DNA from: Marinobacter sp. LQ44
GTDB taxonomy: Bacteria > Pseudomonadota > Gammaproteobacteria > Pseudomonadales > Oleiphilaceae
NCBI RefSeq assembly: GCF_001447155.2
Contig: NZ_CP014754.1
Span: forward strand, 3,658,001-3,722,000
DNA: 64,000 nt
Direction of reading: 5' to 3'
Below, in pieces: positions 41,649-50,770 of this stretch. The first letter of the stretch is position 1. Every line of letters begins with the position of its first letter. Made by a program: the position numbers and the translations under genes. The notes below the pieces were generated by a model. The model worked only from the letters and a program-made list of their open reading frames with translations, did no database searches and had not been told where the DNA came from.

Positions 41649-41836
41649 GTCGGTTTTCCTCGTTGGTTTGTCGTTGGTGCATGTTAACCTTTCATCGGGT
41701 GAGCTTGTTAGTTTTGGTGCGCGTATTTGTCTCTATGCCGTCTGGGTTCTGGTGCCTGTGTCATTGGGGGCCGTTTCTGGCGTTGCCGCTGTCGGAGAAT
41801 CCGACGGTTCTGGCGAGGGTGTCTCCGGGGCGGTAG

Positions 41837-41845
41837 TGGTATAAT
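41837..41845 (+). promoter_or_regulatory. Extended -10 promoter of the yjdM-like gene
   Basis: TGGTATAAT is a perfect extended -10 (TGnTATAAT) 33 bp before the yjdM start. No good -35 is seen, as is common when the extended -10 is present. The 229-bp gap 41649-41877 holds no other clear signal. Confidence 0.6.
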
Positions 41846-41877
41846 CCTGTGCTTCATTTAATTAACAGGAAATGATA

Positions 41878-42216
41878 ATGTCTCAATTGCCCCCATGCCC
41901 CCAATGCAATTCTGAATACACCTATGAAGATGGCGTTCAGCTGGTTTGCCCCGAGTGCGGGCATGAGTGGACTGCGGCGGAACAGGCTGAGGCCGAGGCC
42001 GGTAAGGTGGTTCGGGATTCCAACGGTAATGAACTTCAGGATGGTGATACGGTCACTGTGATCAAGGACTTGAAGGTTAAAGGGTCCAGCCTGGTGGTTA
42101 AGGTAGGCACTAAGGTCAAGAACATTCGCCTGGTGGATGGCGATCACGATATTGATTGCAAGATTGACGGTGTTGGTGCTATGAAACTCAAGTCGGAGTT
42201 TGTGAAGAAAGCCTGA
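41878..42216 (+). CDS. YjdM/PhnA-type zinc-ribbon protein
   Basis: 112 aa; ATG 41878 is preferred over 41872 by the 7-nt spacing from 'AGGA'. N-terminal zinc ribbon 'CPQC' and 'CPECGHEW' at residues ~7-31, then the PhnA domain with '[13 protein letters not shown]' and 'KDLKVKGSS'. Despite the historic name phnA, this family is not a phosphonate hydrolase; its role is unknown. It lies 34 bp before the PsiE-like gene. Confidence 0.93.
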   Translation: MSQLPPCPQCNSEYTYEDGVQLVCPECGHEWTAAEQAEAEAGKVVRDSNGNELQDGDTVTVIKDLKVKGSSLVVKVGTKVKNIRLVDGDHDIDCKIDGVGAMKLKSEFVKKA

Positions 42217-42250
42217 TTCCCGTCGTCATCGGCAGCACAGGAGCGGTGCC

Positions 42251-42760
42251 ATGGTGGATAAAGAAAAAGACGTTTTGCCGGAGCAATCTGCCCGGAAGCA
42301 TGAACTTCATCAGGAACTGCCGATTGATTTCCCCGACCCTTTCTTTCGGGGGTTGCACCGGATTATCCGCTTTGCCATACGCGTGCTGGCGGTGTTGATG
42401 GTGGCGGTAATCCTGTGGGGTGTGGCTGATGTGGTGTACATCATCTATGCTCGCTTGCTGACGCCGCCTTTCCTGCTGCTGGATATCAACGATATCTTCT
42501 ACACCTTCGGTGCCTTCATGGCGGTGCTGATTGCGGTGGAAATTTTCATTAACATTCGCCTCTATCTGGGCACTAACGTGTTTCCGGTTCAGCTGGTTGT
42601 CGCTACGGCACTGATGGCGATTTCCCGGAAGGTCATCGTGCTGGATTTCGACACGCTTACACCCATGTACCTGTTGGGTATTGCCGCAACCACGCTGGCT
42701 CTGGGCATCACATACTGGTTGCTCAGCCGAAAGAATTCTGGTGAACCCTGGCACGACTAA
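42251..42760 (+). CDS. PsiE family (phosphate-starvation-inducible) membrane protein
   Basis: 169 aa with four hydrophobic segments (about residues 38-60, 78-100, 105-125 and 132-153). The central 'DINDIFYTFGAFMAVLIAVEIF' region (shown by its ends DIND and AVEIF) is typical of PsiE/YadS-like small membrane proteins. 'CAGGAGCGGTGCC' is a sound ribosome site. It is probably cotranscribed with the yjdM-like gene. Function unknown, no Pho box recognised. Confidence 0.82.
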   Translation: MVDKEKDVLPEQSARKHELHQELPIDFPDPFFRGLHRIIRFAIRVLAVLMVAVILWGVADVVYIIYARLLTPPFLLLDINDIFYTFGAFMAVLIAVEIFINIRLYLGTNVFPVQLVVATALMAISRKVIVLDFDTLTPMYLLGIAATTLALGITYWLLSRKNSGEPWHD

Positions 42761-42801
42761 GTCATATGCCAAGTACTTGATGTGTTCGGTATCGGGTAGA
42801 A

Positions 42802-42839
42802 ACAGGCTTCTGCCCAGATTCCGCCTAAGCCTGTCTCTT
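42802..42839 (+). terminator. Possible terminator between convergent genes
   Basis: Arms 42802-42809 and 42827-42834 form an 8-bp perfect inverted repeat with a 17-nt loop, followed by 'ctctttt'. It sits between the convergent PsiE-like and DUF533 genes. The long loop makes it weaker than the other terminators here. Confidence 0.45.
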
Positions 42840-42853
42840 TTAACCGCGGATAG

Positions 42854-43573
42854 TTAGGCTTCTAAAGCCTGCACCTGCTGTTCCAGCTCCTTAGCCAGAC
42901 GGGGGTCGAGCTTCAGGGCTGCAGCGAGTTGGTCAAGCCAGGCCCGCTCCATTGGATTCTGGTCGTTGATCATCACGGCGCTGACTACATAGATCTCACG
43001 GCTTGCTTGCGGCGAATCGGAATTTCTTGCGAGGGCTTGCGCATCCAGGGGGGCGTCAAACTGTTGCTGTATCCAGGCGTGTAATTCGTCGTCTGGTCCT
43101 AATTTCTCTATTTCCTGAGTGAGCAAGGCCCGTTCATTGGCGTCTATGTGGCCATCGGCCCTGGCGGCCATGATCATGGCTTGGAGTATTTCCAGTCCCC
43201 GCCTCTCCTGATCTGCGCCATGAAGCTGCTCCAACGGCCGACCCTGTAGGGCGGGCGCTTGCTGCGGCACTCCCTGAGCATTGGTCTGATAATTTTGGTA
43301 AGCCTTGTAAGCCAGCACACCAACGCCAGCCAGTGCACCGTATTTTAGCGCCGTGCCACCCATTTTCCGGCCTCGTTTGGAGCCCAGCATCAGGCCGAGG
43401 GCGCCACCGCCCAACAGGCTTTTCACGTCAACACCGCTGCCGCCACCTTTGCCGCCAGAGAGCTGATTACCTAAACCGCCCATGAGGCCTTTGACGTCCA
43501 TTGCGCTAACGCTTTGGGATTGGCCACCTTGAGCCTGGCCCATGATCTGATTCAGTACCGACATGACATTCAT
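42854..43573 (-). CDS. DUF533/TerB-like tellurite resistance family protein
   Basis: 239 aa. The N-terminal third is Gly-rich ('GGKGGGSG', 'LLGGGALGLMLG') with a short hydrophobic segment near residues 77-92. The C-terminal half has the TerB-like helical core: 'MIMAARADGHIDANERA' near residue 132. Members bind metal through the acidic residues of 'ADGHID'. Known in E. coli as YebE-type, a stress-regulated protein of unknown role. 'GGAGATGAGCA' precedes the ATG. Confidence 0.9.
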   Translation of the reverse strand: MNVMSVLNQIMGQAQGGQSQSVSAMDVKGLMGGLGNQLSGGKGGGSGVDVKSLLGGGALGLMLGSKRGRKMGGTALKYGALAGVGVLAYKAYQNYQTNAQGVPQQAPALQGRPLEQLHGADQERRGLEILQAMIMAARADGHIDANERALLTQEIEKLGPDDELHAWIQQQFDAPLDAQALARNSDSPQASREIYVVSAVMINDQNPMERAWLDQLAAALKLDPRLAKELEQQVQALEA

Positions 43574-43823
43574 TGCTCATCTCCTGATGACGCTGTTGCT
43601 CGAAGCAACTCTGTTGATTCTAGCCCCAGTAAGCCATACCCAACATGAACCGGGGGTGAACGTATTGTCAGGCGCATGTCGGTAAAGTTCCTTTGATCAT
43701 TTCCGGGCCGTCGACTAAACCTTAAACAGAGTGCCAACCACCCCAAGGCTGCCGCTGCCCGCCAAAAGCAGGCTTTCTGTGCAGCCAGGCTTTTACCGCG
43801 AGGCCGGGGGACAGGAGGATGGG

Positions 43824-44903
43824 ATGAGACAAATCCACGAATTCCATGTGGATAGCACCCGCTATCTGGATGACCACGGCAAACCGCTGGGTGAGTTGCC
43901 GCCCCAGGCCGGGAACACTGACAGGGTTCTGGCCGCCTACCGCAACATGGTGCTGACGCGCACCTTCGATTCCAAAGCCATTGCCCTGCAACGCACCGGC
44001 AAGTGCGGCACCTACCCGTCTGTGCTCGGGCACGAGGTGGCGGGTACAGCTATTGGCCAGGGTATGGCGAAGTCCGATGTGTTTGTGCCCTACTATCGGG
44101 ATCAGGCCGCCCATCTTCTTCGCGGCGTCAGTCTCACGGAATTACTGCTGTACTGGGGCGGTGATGAGCGTGGCAGCGCCTGGCAGAATTGCCCGGAAGA
44201 CTTGCCGATCTCGGTGCCCATTGCCACCCAGTGTTGCCACGCCGTGGGCGTGGCGGCGGCGATGAAGATTCGCGATGAGAATCGGGCCGTGGTCTGTTGC
44301 ATCGGTGATGGTGGTACCTCTAAGGGTGATTTTCTGGAGAGTATCAATCTGGCCGGCGCCTGGCATTTACCCGTTGTATTTGTGGTGATCAACAACCAAT
44401 GGGCGATTTCCACGCCGCGCAGCCTGCAAAGCGGCGCGGAAACCATAGCGCAGAAAGCCATCAGCGCCGGATTGCCGGGCCATATTGTGGACGGCAACGA
44501 CTATTTCGCTACGGTTGAGGCGCTGGACACCGCCCTGGACCGCGCCCACGGCGGCAAAGGCGCGACGGTGATTGAAGCCGTCACCTATCGCCTGGGCGAC
44601 CACACCACCGCCGACGATGCCACCCGCTACCGAACCGCCGAAGATCTCAAGCGCGCCTGGGAGAAAGATGGCATCAAACGCCTGCAGAACTGGTTGCATG
44701 ACAACGGCCATTGGAGCCCGGATAAAGAAAAATCCCTGCAGGCGGAATGCAAGCAAACCGTTGAACGGGCCGTTGAGAAGTACCTGGCCATGGAGGCCGA
44801 GCCACCCACCGCCATGCTGGATTACCTGTTTGAAACCCTCCCCGCTGCGCTGCAGCCCCAGCGCGAACAGATCGCCAGCAAATACCGGGGAGGTGACCTA
44901 TGA
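43824..44903 (+). CDS. pdhA: 2-oxoacid (pyruvate-type) dehydrogenase E1 component, alpha subunit
   Basis: 359 aa from ATG 43824, 5 nt after 'AGGAGG'; a longer frame to 43731 has no ribosome site. The thiamine-diphosphate motif runs from 'GDGGTSKGDF' to 'VVINNQWAIS' (GDG...NN). 'YRDQAAHLLRG' helps form the active site. It decarboxylates a 2-oxoacid together with the beta subunit. Its stop overlaps the E1-beta start by 4 bp. Annotated as pyruvate-type by family, but branched-chain or acetoin substrates are possible. Confidence 0.9.
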   Translation: MRQIHEFHVDSTRYLDDHGKPLGELPPQAGNTDRVLAAYRNMVLTRTFDSKAIALQRTGKCGTYPSVLGHEVAGTAIGQGMAKSDVFVPYYRDQAAHLLRGVSLTELLLYWGGDERGSAWQNCPEDLPISVPIATQCCHAVGVAAAMKIRDENRAVVCCIGDGGTSKGDFLESINLAGAWHLPVVFVVINNQWAISTPRSLQSGAETIAQKAISAGLPGHIVDGNDYFATVEALDTALDRAHGGKGATVIEAVTYRLGDHTTADDATRYRTAEDLKRAWEKDGIKRLQNWLHDNGHWSPDKEKSLQAECKQTVERAVEKYLAMEAEPPTAMLDYLFETLPAALQPQREQIASKYRGGDL

Positions 44904-45904
44904 GCCAGGCAAAGCGATCCATTGAAACCCGAGACGTGACCCTGGTGGAAGCCGTCAATATGGCCTTGCACCGGGCAATGGCAGACGATGCTAACGTGGT
45001 GGTGCTGGGCGAAGATATTGCCACCAATGGCGGCGTGTTCCGGGCCACTGTAGGCCTGAAAGAAGCCTTTGGCTTCAAGCGGGTGATGGATACACCCCTG
45101 GCGGAAAACCTGATTGCCGGTACGGCTATCGGTATGGCCACCCAGGGTTTGAGGCCGGTGGCGGAGTTTCAGTTTATGGGCTTTATCTACGCTGGCATGG
45201 AGCAGATTGTCAGCCACGCCGCGCGCATGCGTAATCGCACCCGCGGCCGCCTGCATTGCCCATTGGTGTTTCGGGCACCGTTCGGTGGCGGTATCCATGC
45301 GCCCGAGCATCATTCGGAAAGCACCGAAGCCCTGTTTGCCCACATACCCGGTCTGAGGGTGGTCATTCCCAGTTCCCCACAACGGGCGTATGGCCTTCTG
45401 CTGGCGGCCATCCGAAACCCGGACCCGGTAGTCTTCCTGGAGCCCAAGCGTATTTACCGGGCGGTAACCCAAAGCGTGGAGGACAACGGCGAGGCGCTAC
45501 CGTTGGATACTTGTTTCACCCTACGTGAGGGCGATGACGTCACCCTCATCACCTGGGGCGCCTGTGTACAGGAAACCTTGCAGGCTGCCGACAAGCTGGC
45601 CGAGCAGGGCGTCAGCTGCGAGGTGATCGACGTTGCCACCGTCAGCCCTCTGGACCGGGAAACCCTGCTGTGCTCGGTGGCTAAAACCGGCCGTGCGGTG
45701 ATCGTTCACGAAGCCTGCCGAAACGGCGGTGTCGGTGCCGAAGTAGCGGCCTCAATCGCCGAGGGCGCCTTTCTGGACCTCCAGGCCCCGGTGGTGCGAG
45801 TCACCGGTTACGACACCATCATGCCTTACTACCGAAACGAGCAGTATTACCTGCCGCAGGTAGAAGACATTGTTAAAGCCGTCGAACAGGTGATCGCGCT
45901 ATGA
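44900..45904 (+). CDS. pdhB: 2-oxoacid (pyruvate-type) dehydrogenase E1 component, beta subunit
   Basis: 334 aa. 'VVLGEDIATNGGVFRAT' near 34-50 and 'EFQFMGFIYAGMEQI' near 91-105 are characteristic, and 'VHEACRNGGVGAEVAA' occurs near the C-terminus. It forms the alpha2-beta2 E1 tetramer and binds the other part of thiamine diphosphate. ATGA overlaps join it to both neighbours (44900-44903 and 45901-45904), so the three subunits are made in step. Confidence 0.93.
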   Translation: MSQAKRSIETRDVTLVEAVNMALHRAMADDANVVVLGEDIATNGGVFRATVGLKEAFGFKRVMDTPLAENLIAGTAIGMATQGLRPVAEFQFMGFIYAGMEQIVSHAARMRNRTRGRLHCPLVFRAPFGGGIHAPEHHSESTEALFAHIPGLRVVIPSSPQRAYGLLLAAIRNPDPVVFLEPKRIYRAVTQSVEDNGEALPLDTCFTLREGDDVTLITWGACVQETLQAADKLAEQGVSCEVIDVATVSPLDRETLLCSVAKTGRAVIVHEACRNGGVGAEVAASIAEGAFLDLQAPVVRVTGYDTIMPYYRNEQYYLPQVEDIVKAVEQVIAL

Positions 45905-47025
45905 AAAACTTCAAACTCCCAGACTTAGGCGAAGGCCTGCCCGAAGCCGAAATCGTCGAATGGCACATCAAAGTTGGCGATACCGTGGACGTTGACCAGG
46001 TACTGGTCAGCGTCGAAACCGCCAAGGCCATCGTTGAAGTGCCGTCCCCCCAGGCCGGCACCATCGCCAAACTCTATGGCGAACCCGGCGACATCATCCA
46101 CACCGGCGAACCTCTGCTGGCTTTTGAAGGAGAGGGGGACGACACCGGTACCGTGGTGGGTGAGTTGAAGTCCTCCGGAAAAGGCGATGGTAACGGTGCG
46201 CAGCAAGACCAGTTTATCGTCGGCGCGGCACCTTCCAGTAAACGGGCCCGGGCCAATCGCGCCACTCCCGGTGTGCGGGCATTGGCAGAACGCCTGGGCG
46301 TTGGACTGGAGACCATCAAGGGCAGTGGCCCGGGTGGCCTTATTACCACAGATGATGTCCACAAACAGGCCAGCCACCAGAAACAGCTGGGCGACGCCGA
46401 ACCCTTGCGAGGCACCCGTCGCACCATGGCCAAGAACATGGCGTTGTCTCACGCCCAGGTGGTGCCGGTATCTATCTTTGAGGACGTGGATATCGGTGAC
46501 TGGAAAAAGGGCACCGACATCACCATGCGCCTGGTGCAGGCCATCGGCAAAGCCTGTGAAGCCGTGCCAGAGCTCAACTGCTGGTTTGATGGCGACAATC
46601 TGAGCCGGCAACTCCTGAACGAGGTGCATGTGGGCATCGCCGTGGACACCCCGGACGGCCTGTTTGTACCGGTGTTGCGGGACATCACTCATCGCAGCCA
46701 GAAAGACCTGCGCCAGGGCCTGGAGAACCTGCGCGAGGCAGTGGCCACCCGTAAGATACCGCCGAAAGAGATGCAGGGCGCCACCATTACCCTGTCGAAT
46801 TTCGGAACCATGACCGGCCAGTACGCCAACCCCATTGTCAGCCCGCCACAAGTGGCCATCGTGGGGGCCGGGCGAATCCGGGACAAGGTTGTGCCATACA
46901 ATGGCACTGCGACCATTCGTCGCATCCTGCCGTTGTCATTGACCTTCGACCACCGGGCGGCAACCGGCGGGGAAGCCTCGCGGTTTCTGGGGGCGATGGT
47001 CCAGGCCCTGAATAACGCATCGTGA
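45901..47025 (+). CDS. pdhC: 2-oxoacid dehydrogenase E2 component (dihydrolipoamide acyltransferase)
   Basis: 374 aa with one lipoyl domain (1-80, lipoylated Lys42 in 'ETAKAIVE'), a peripheral-subunit-binding domain near 115-150 ('TPGVRALAERLGV') and the catalytic domain from ~165. The active site is 'FDHRAATGG' near the C-terminus (HxxxG form with His and Gly). It transfers the acyl group from E1 to CoA. No E3 dehydrogenase gene is present in this operon, so E3 must come from elsewhere. Confidence 0.93.
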   Translation: MKNFKLPDLGEGLPEAEIVEWHIKVGDTVDVDQVLVSVETAKAIVEVPSPQAGTIAKLYGEPGDIIHTGEPLLAFEGEGDDTGTVVGELKSSGKGDGNGAQQDQFIVGAAPSSKRARANRATPGVRALAERLGVGLETIKGSGPGGLITTDDVHKQASHQKQLGDAEPLRGTRRTMAKNMALSHAQVVPVSIFEDVDIGDWKKGTDITMRLVQAIGKACEAVPELNCWFDGDNLSRQLLNEVHVGIAVDTPDGLFVPVLRDITHRSQKDLRQGLENLREAVATRKIPPKEMQGATITLSNFGTMTGQYANPIVSPPQVAIVGAGRIRDKVVPYNGTATIRRILPLSLTFDHRAATGGEASRFLGAMVQALNNAS

Positions 47026-47139
47026 CCAGCCACCACGATTTGATGAAAACGGGCTAAAACACACTTGCCATCACGGCAAGTGATGGCAACACTTACTTCG
47101 AAAAGACTTCAAGACCACATAACAACAGAGTTAGTACCC

Positions 47140-47637
47140 ATGAACCGTACACATTTATTCAGCGTCGGCCTCCTGTTCGCTGCCACGACACTGGCTGCTC
47201 CTGTCCTGGCTCACGATTACAGCCAGGGCGACATTCACATAGAACACCCCTGGAGCCGACCAACACCCCCCGGCACGCCCATGGGCGTGGGTTACATGGT
47301 TATCAGTAATCACGGTAATCAGGATGTCACCCTCACCAGTGCCCAATCACCCCGGGCGAGTAATGTGTCGATCCACGAAACCCACATGCACGACGGCGTG
47401 ATGCGCATGAGCCCGGTCAAAGGCGGGCTGGTGATTCCCGCCGGGGAGACCGTTGAGTTGAAACCTCACAGCTACCATCTAATGCTGGAACAGCTCACCC
47501 AGCCCCTGGCGGAGGGTGAGCTCATCCCTGTAGAACTGGCTTTCGACGGTGCTGAGGGCATGGCCGTAGAGCTGGAGGTGCATCCCCTGGACGGCAAAGA
47601 AAAGGCAATGGACCATTCCGGGATGCATCATCACTGA
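47140..47637 (+). CDS. Periplasmic copper chaperone PCu(A)C
   Basis: 165 aa from ATG 47140; the frame from 47065 lacks a ribosome site and the shorter form starts with a signal peptide ending near 'PVLAHDY' (about residue 24). The Cu(I) site follows the H(M)x10Mx21HxM plan: 'HETHMHDGVMRM' and 'SYHLML'. The C-terminal 'DHSGMHHH' adds further His/Met ligands. It delivers copper to the CuA centre of cytochrome oxidase. It stands alone; no Sco gene is adjacent. Confidence 0.92.
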   Translation: MNRTHLFSVGLLFAATTLAAPVLAHDYSQGDIHIEHPWSRPTPPGTPMGVGYMVISNHGNQDVTLTSAQSPRASNVSIHETHMHDGVMRMSPVKGGLVIPAGETVELKPHSYHLMLEQLTQPLAEGELIPVELAFDGAEGMAVELEVHPLDGKEKAMDHSGMHHH

Positions 47638-47711
47638 CTTTACGCCACGCTCTCGGTAAATGATGTCTGCCTCTGTCTGCGGTGACCTGGTGGTTACTGT
47701 TCTGCGTTGAA

Positions 47712-49439
47712 TCAGGTTTCCAGATTCGGCTCAAACAACTGAATAAACCGGGTAAAGCCAATCCGCCCCCCTTGGACATACTCGAAATCCGACAGAATGG
47801 CCAAGGCCGGGTTGCGGATGCCGGCAAGCATTCGCTTGAAGTCGAGGCTGTCAATCCGCACATGGATGCTGGCATCTTCCGAGGCGCCCTTCCGGAGTTC
47901 TGATGCGCCACCTCTCACCGTGAGCGTGAAGCTTTGCTCCAGGTCGGGAAACTCAAACACGACGGATTGATAGATGTCCCACGCGGCGTCACCTTCCAGG
48001 TTGACACTCATACCGTCGAAAAAGGCCCTGATGGGAATACCTTCGAGCATTGTATCGTTGGGAGTTACCGCCATCAGGGGCAGGGTGATGTTGCCCGCCA
48101 GTTCGGCAGCGGAGGTCAGGTAGTAATGGCGGGCTCCGGGATTGGTTTCTGCGGCCGCCAGGGCCTGCAAGGCGACTATGCGGTGTTCGGTGGCGGCCTG
48201 GTGTTCCGGGCTCAGCCGCAGCACATAGTCAGTCAGCTCCAGCACCCATTGATGGTCTTCGTTACCGGCAGCCTTCTCCACAGCAGTCATCAATGCATCT
48301 TCACCGCCGGCCAGTTGGGCCATGCGCTTGGCTTTTTCTCCGGGTGGCGTAGGGTGCAGATTGCTGGGGTTGCCATCGAACCAGCCAAGTGTTCCGCCAA
48401 AGACCATACGGGCCGACCACTCCGGTTTGCCATAAAACTCCTGCAGGAACGGGGACTGCGCCAGGCGGGGCGGCAGGCGGATTTCATGGGCAATGTCATC
48501 AGGCGTTTTGCCGGCATTCATCATTCGGATGGTCTGATCATAGACGTAGCGAATAGCATCCCGGTAGTCGGTCAGGTGCTTGCGGATCTCCGCTTTGCCT
48601 GTCACCGGGCGTGAGTGGCCGGGTACCAAATATTCCGGCTCCAGATCCCGCATCATTTCCAGGCTGTCAGCCCAGGTTTTCGGGTCCCGGTAGCTGGTGC
48701 CGCGAATGGTGTAGAGGTTGGGAAAGGCGCGGTAGAAGTTGTCGCCCGGCAGCAGCACTTTCTGTTTTGGTAGCCACACCACCACCTGGTCGTCGGTCTC
48801 GCCAGGGGCGTGCTTGAGTATCATCTCCACACCGCCTACGGTAATGCTCAGCTCGTCCTGAAAGGTCTTAGTCGGTCGCAGAATCTGCAGGGTGCTGTGT
48901 TCCTGTAAATCCACAAAGGGGCCGATACCCACATTGGTTCGGTCGGCATCGGGCAGCCGGCTGCCGTACATACGAAAAGAACGCTGGGTGATGATGGGCT
49001 GGAGTACACTCACGGTCCGGTCGACTGCTTTCTCCAGAGAGTGGTGAGCATAAATTTCGACCGGGTCGCCGTTGTTGATAAAAGCTGGCGCTCCATGGAT
49101 ATGGTCTGGATGCGAGTGGGTATAGATAATGGCCCGCACTGGCTTGTCAGTGATTGCCCTGAAGCGCTTGGCGATTCGTTCCGCCGCTTCCAGGGATTCC
49201 ATGGTGTCGACAATCGTGACGGCATCATCGCCTTCGATCATGGTGGAATTGGCGATGCCGAAGCCAACGGCAACGTAAACGCCGTCGGTGACTTCAATCA
49301 CGTCTTCCCGGAATTCTTCGCCATGGCGGTCAAGCGCTTCGGGTGTCAGGGTTCCGGATGCCGGCGGCCTGTCGGTGCCGGAAGGGCTGCAGGCGGAAAT
49401 CAGGAGGACGCTCAGTAACAGGAAGGTGATGCGGGGCAT
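47712..49439 (-). CDS. Alkyl/aryl-sulfatase-like MBL-fold lipoprotein (SdsA/BDS1 family)
   Basis: 575 aa from ATG 49439, 7 nt after 'AAGGA'; this start exposes a lipobox 'LISAC' (Cys near 17). Zinc-binding signature 'THSHPDHIHGA' is of the HxHxDH type. Further zinc ligands lie in 'HSRPVTG' and 'HAPGETDD'. The C-terminal SCP2-like alkyl-sulfatase domain is present (~450-575). It would hydrolyse alkyl sulfates such as SDS. A lipid anchor is unusual, since SdsA is normally a soluble secreted enzyme. It is divergent from the ACR3-like transporter. Confidence 0.9.
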   Translation of the reverse strand: MPRITFLLLSVLLISACSPSGTDRPPASGTLTPEALDRHGEEFREDVIEVTDGVYVAVGFGIANSTMIEGDDAVTIVDTMESLEAAERIAKRFRAITDKPVRAIIYTHSHPDHIHGAPAFINNGDPVEIYAHHSLEKAVDRTVSVLQPIITQRSFRMYGSRLPDADRTNVGIGPFVDLQEHSTLQILRPTKTFQDELSITVGGVEMILKHAPGETDDQVVVWLPKQKVLLPGDNFYRAFPNLYTIRGTSYRDPKTWADSLEMMRDLEPEYLVPGHSRPVTGKAEIRKHLTDYRDAIRYVYDQTIRMMNAGKTPDDIAHEIRLPPRLAQSPFLQEFYGKPEWSARMVFGGTLGWFDGNPSNLHPTPPGEKAKRMAQLAGGEDALMTAVEKAAGNEDHQWVLELTDYVLRLSPEHQAATEHRIVALQALAAAETNPGARHYYLTSAAELAGNITLPLMAVTPNDTMLEGIPIRAFFDGMSVNLEGDAAWDIYQSVVFEFPDLEQSFTLTVRGGASELRKGASEDASIHVRIDSLDFKRMLAGIRNPALAILSDFEYVQGGRIGFTRFIQLFEPNLET

Positions 49440-49501
49440 GGTGAGATCCTTAGTGTTGTTGTTTCTGGTAGCGAGCATGAGTGTTGCACTGATCGTCACT
49501 G

Positions 49502-50476
49502 ATGAACGAGGTGGCATTACTGTTGGCCCGTGAAGTGATGGAAGAGTATCAGGTCTTTATCTATCTGGTGGCTATCTGCCTGGGCCTTTTGGTGGGAGTG
49601 TGGATGCCCGACCTTGGTGGGCGTCTGGAATGGCTTCTTTGGCCGCTACTGGGCTCTTTGCTCTACGCGACTTTTACCCAAGTGCCGCTGGTGCGCCTGC
49701 GGGATGCGTTTACAACGCCTCGATATATGTTCGCGGCGGTGATTGGCAACTTTCTTTTGCTACCATGCATCGCTTGGGGATTAATGGCCCTTGGCCCGGC
49801 TATTCCAGCTGTCCAGTTGGGCCTGATGCTGGTCTTGTTGGTGCCCTGTACCGACTGGTTTATCACCTTTACCCATTTGGGGGGCGGTGACACCAGAAGT
49901 GCCATTGCGTTCACACCCATTAGCCTTTTGCTCCAGCTGCTGCTGTTGCCATTTTACGTGTGGTTGTTCCTGGGCACAGAGATCACCGCCAGTGTGGTCC
50001 AGCAGGAGTTGATACTGGCATTCGTCGGGTTGATGGTCGCGCCCCTGATTGCCGCTTATCTGACGGAAACCTGGGTGGCGCGGAGCAAAAACCGGCAATC
50101 TGTTGTGATAGCTCTTGGTTGGCTGCCAGTACCCTTGTTGGCCCTGGTGGTCTTCTGTATTGCAGCCGCGCAAGTGAATCTGGTCTTGGAGTGGGTTGGA
50201 CTTCTTCCCTGGCTATTCCTGCTCTTTACAGCATTCTTGCTGGCTGCCGGGATGCTGTCGGTGGTCGTCGCCAAGGTTGCGCGGTTACCGGCCAAGCAGG
50301 GCAGGGTGTTGGCGTTCAGTTTTGGTAGCCGGAATTCGTTTGTTGTCCTCCCACTGGCACTGTCATTACCTGCCTCGTATGAGCTGGCCGTGGTTGTGGT
50401 GGTGTTTCAATCCCTGGTGGAGCTTTTCGGGATGGCTTTTTTCCTGTGGTGGGTTCCCAAGAAGCTCCACCGTTAA
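49502..50476 (+). CDS. ACR3/bile acid:sodium symporter family membrane transporter
   Basis: 324 aa, about ten hydrophobic segments. 'MLVLLVPCTDWFI' contains the conserved Cys of ACR3-like arsenite carriers, and 'SFGSRNSFVVLPLAL' the helix-break region. Start 49502 has no strong ribosome site; ATG 49538 (312 aa) is an alternative. It resembles the arsenic-resistance branch, but no arsR or arsC is near, so the substrate is open. It is convergent with the Rdx gene, 15 bp away. Confidence 0.85.
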   Translation: MNEVALLLAREVMEEYQVFIYLVAICLGLLVGVWMPDLGGRLEWLLWPLLGSLLYATFTQVPLVRLRDAFTTPRYMFAAVIGNFLLLPCIAWGLMALGPAIPAVQLGLMLVLLVPCTDWFITFTHLGGGDTRSAIAFTPISLLLQLLLLPFYVWLFLGTEITASVVQQELILAFVGLMVAPLIAAYLTETWVARSKNRQSVVIALGWLPVPLLALVVFCIAAAQVNLVLEWVGLLPWLFLLFTAFLLAAGMLSVVVAKVARLPAKQGRVLAFSFGSRNSFVVLPLALSLPASYELAVVVVVFQSLVELFGMAFFLWWVPKKLHR

Positions 50477-50491
50477 CCTCCCTGGCCTGAA

Positions 50492-50770
50492 TTACGCTGG
50501 TTTGTCTGAATGCCCGAGGGAGTGCTCTGGCGCTATCTGATCCCGTACCAGCTGTTTCAATTGCTTGATGTCCGGGAAGCCTCCCTGTTCCTTGCGGGAC
50601 CAGATACGGGTGTCGTTTACCCAGACTTCGAAGATGCCGCCGGTGCCGGGTTTCAGGGTAAGTTCGTCGACCATGCCGTCAAAGGTGGTGAGCAGTTCCT
50701 GGGCCATCCAGGTGGATCTCAGCATCCAGTTACAGCCGGTGCAGTAATGAAGGGTGATTCTGGTTGTCAT
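50492..50770 (-). CDS. SelT/SelW/SelH (Rdx) family protein
   Basis: 92 aa. The thioredoxin-like redox motif is 'CTGC' at residues 10-13, a cysteine homologue of the CxxU selenoprotein. The rest, including 'GTGGIFEVWVNDTRIWSRK' split by family-typical 'GxFEV', fits the Rdx family. Its start overlaps the stop of the OsmC-YcaO gene (50767-50770), so the two are coupled. Target proteins are unknown. Confidence 0.9.
   Translation of the reverse strand: MTTRITLHYCTGCNWMLRSTWMAQELLTTFDGMVDELTLKPGTGGIFEVWVNDTRIWSRKEQGGFPDIKQLKQLVRDQIAPEHSLGHSDKPA

Noticed and set aside
41642..41836. 64-codon plus-strand frame in the gap before the yjdM-like gene
   Set aside because: Cys/Phe-rich, low-complexity translation with no ribosome site; it lies upstream of the promoter-like TATAAT.
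49502..50476. ACR3-like transporter as part of an arsenic resistance operon
   Set aside because: No arsR, arsC or other arsenic gene is adjacent, so only the family is called.
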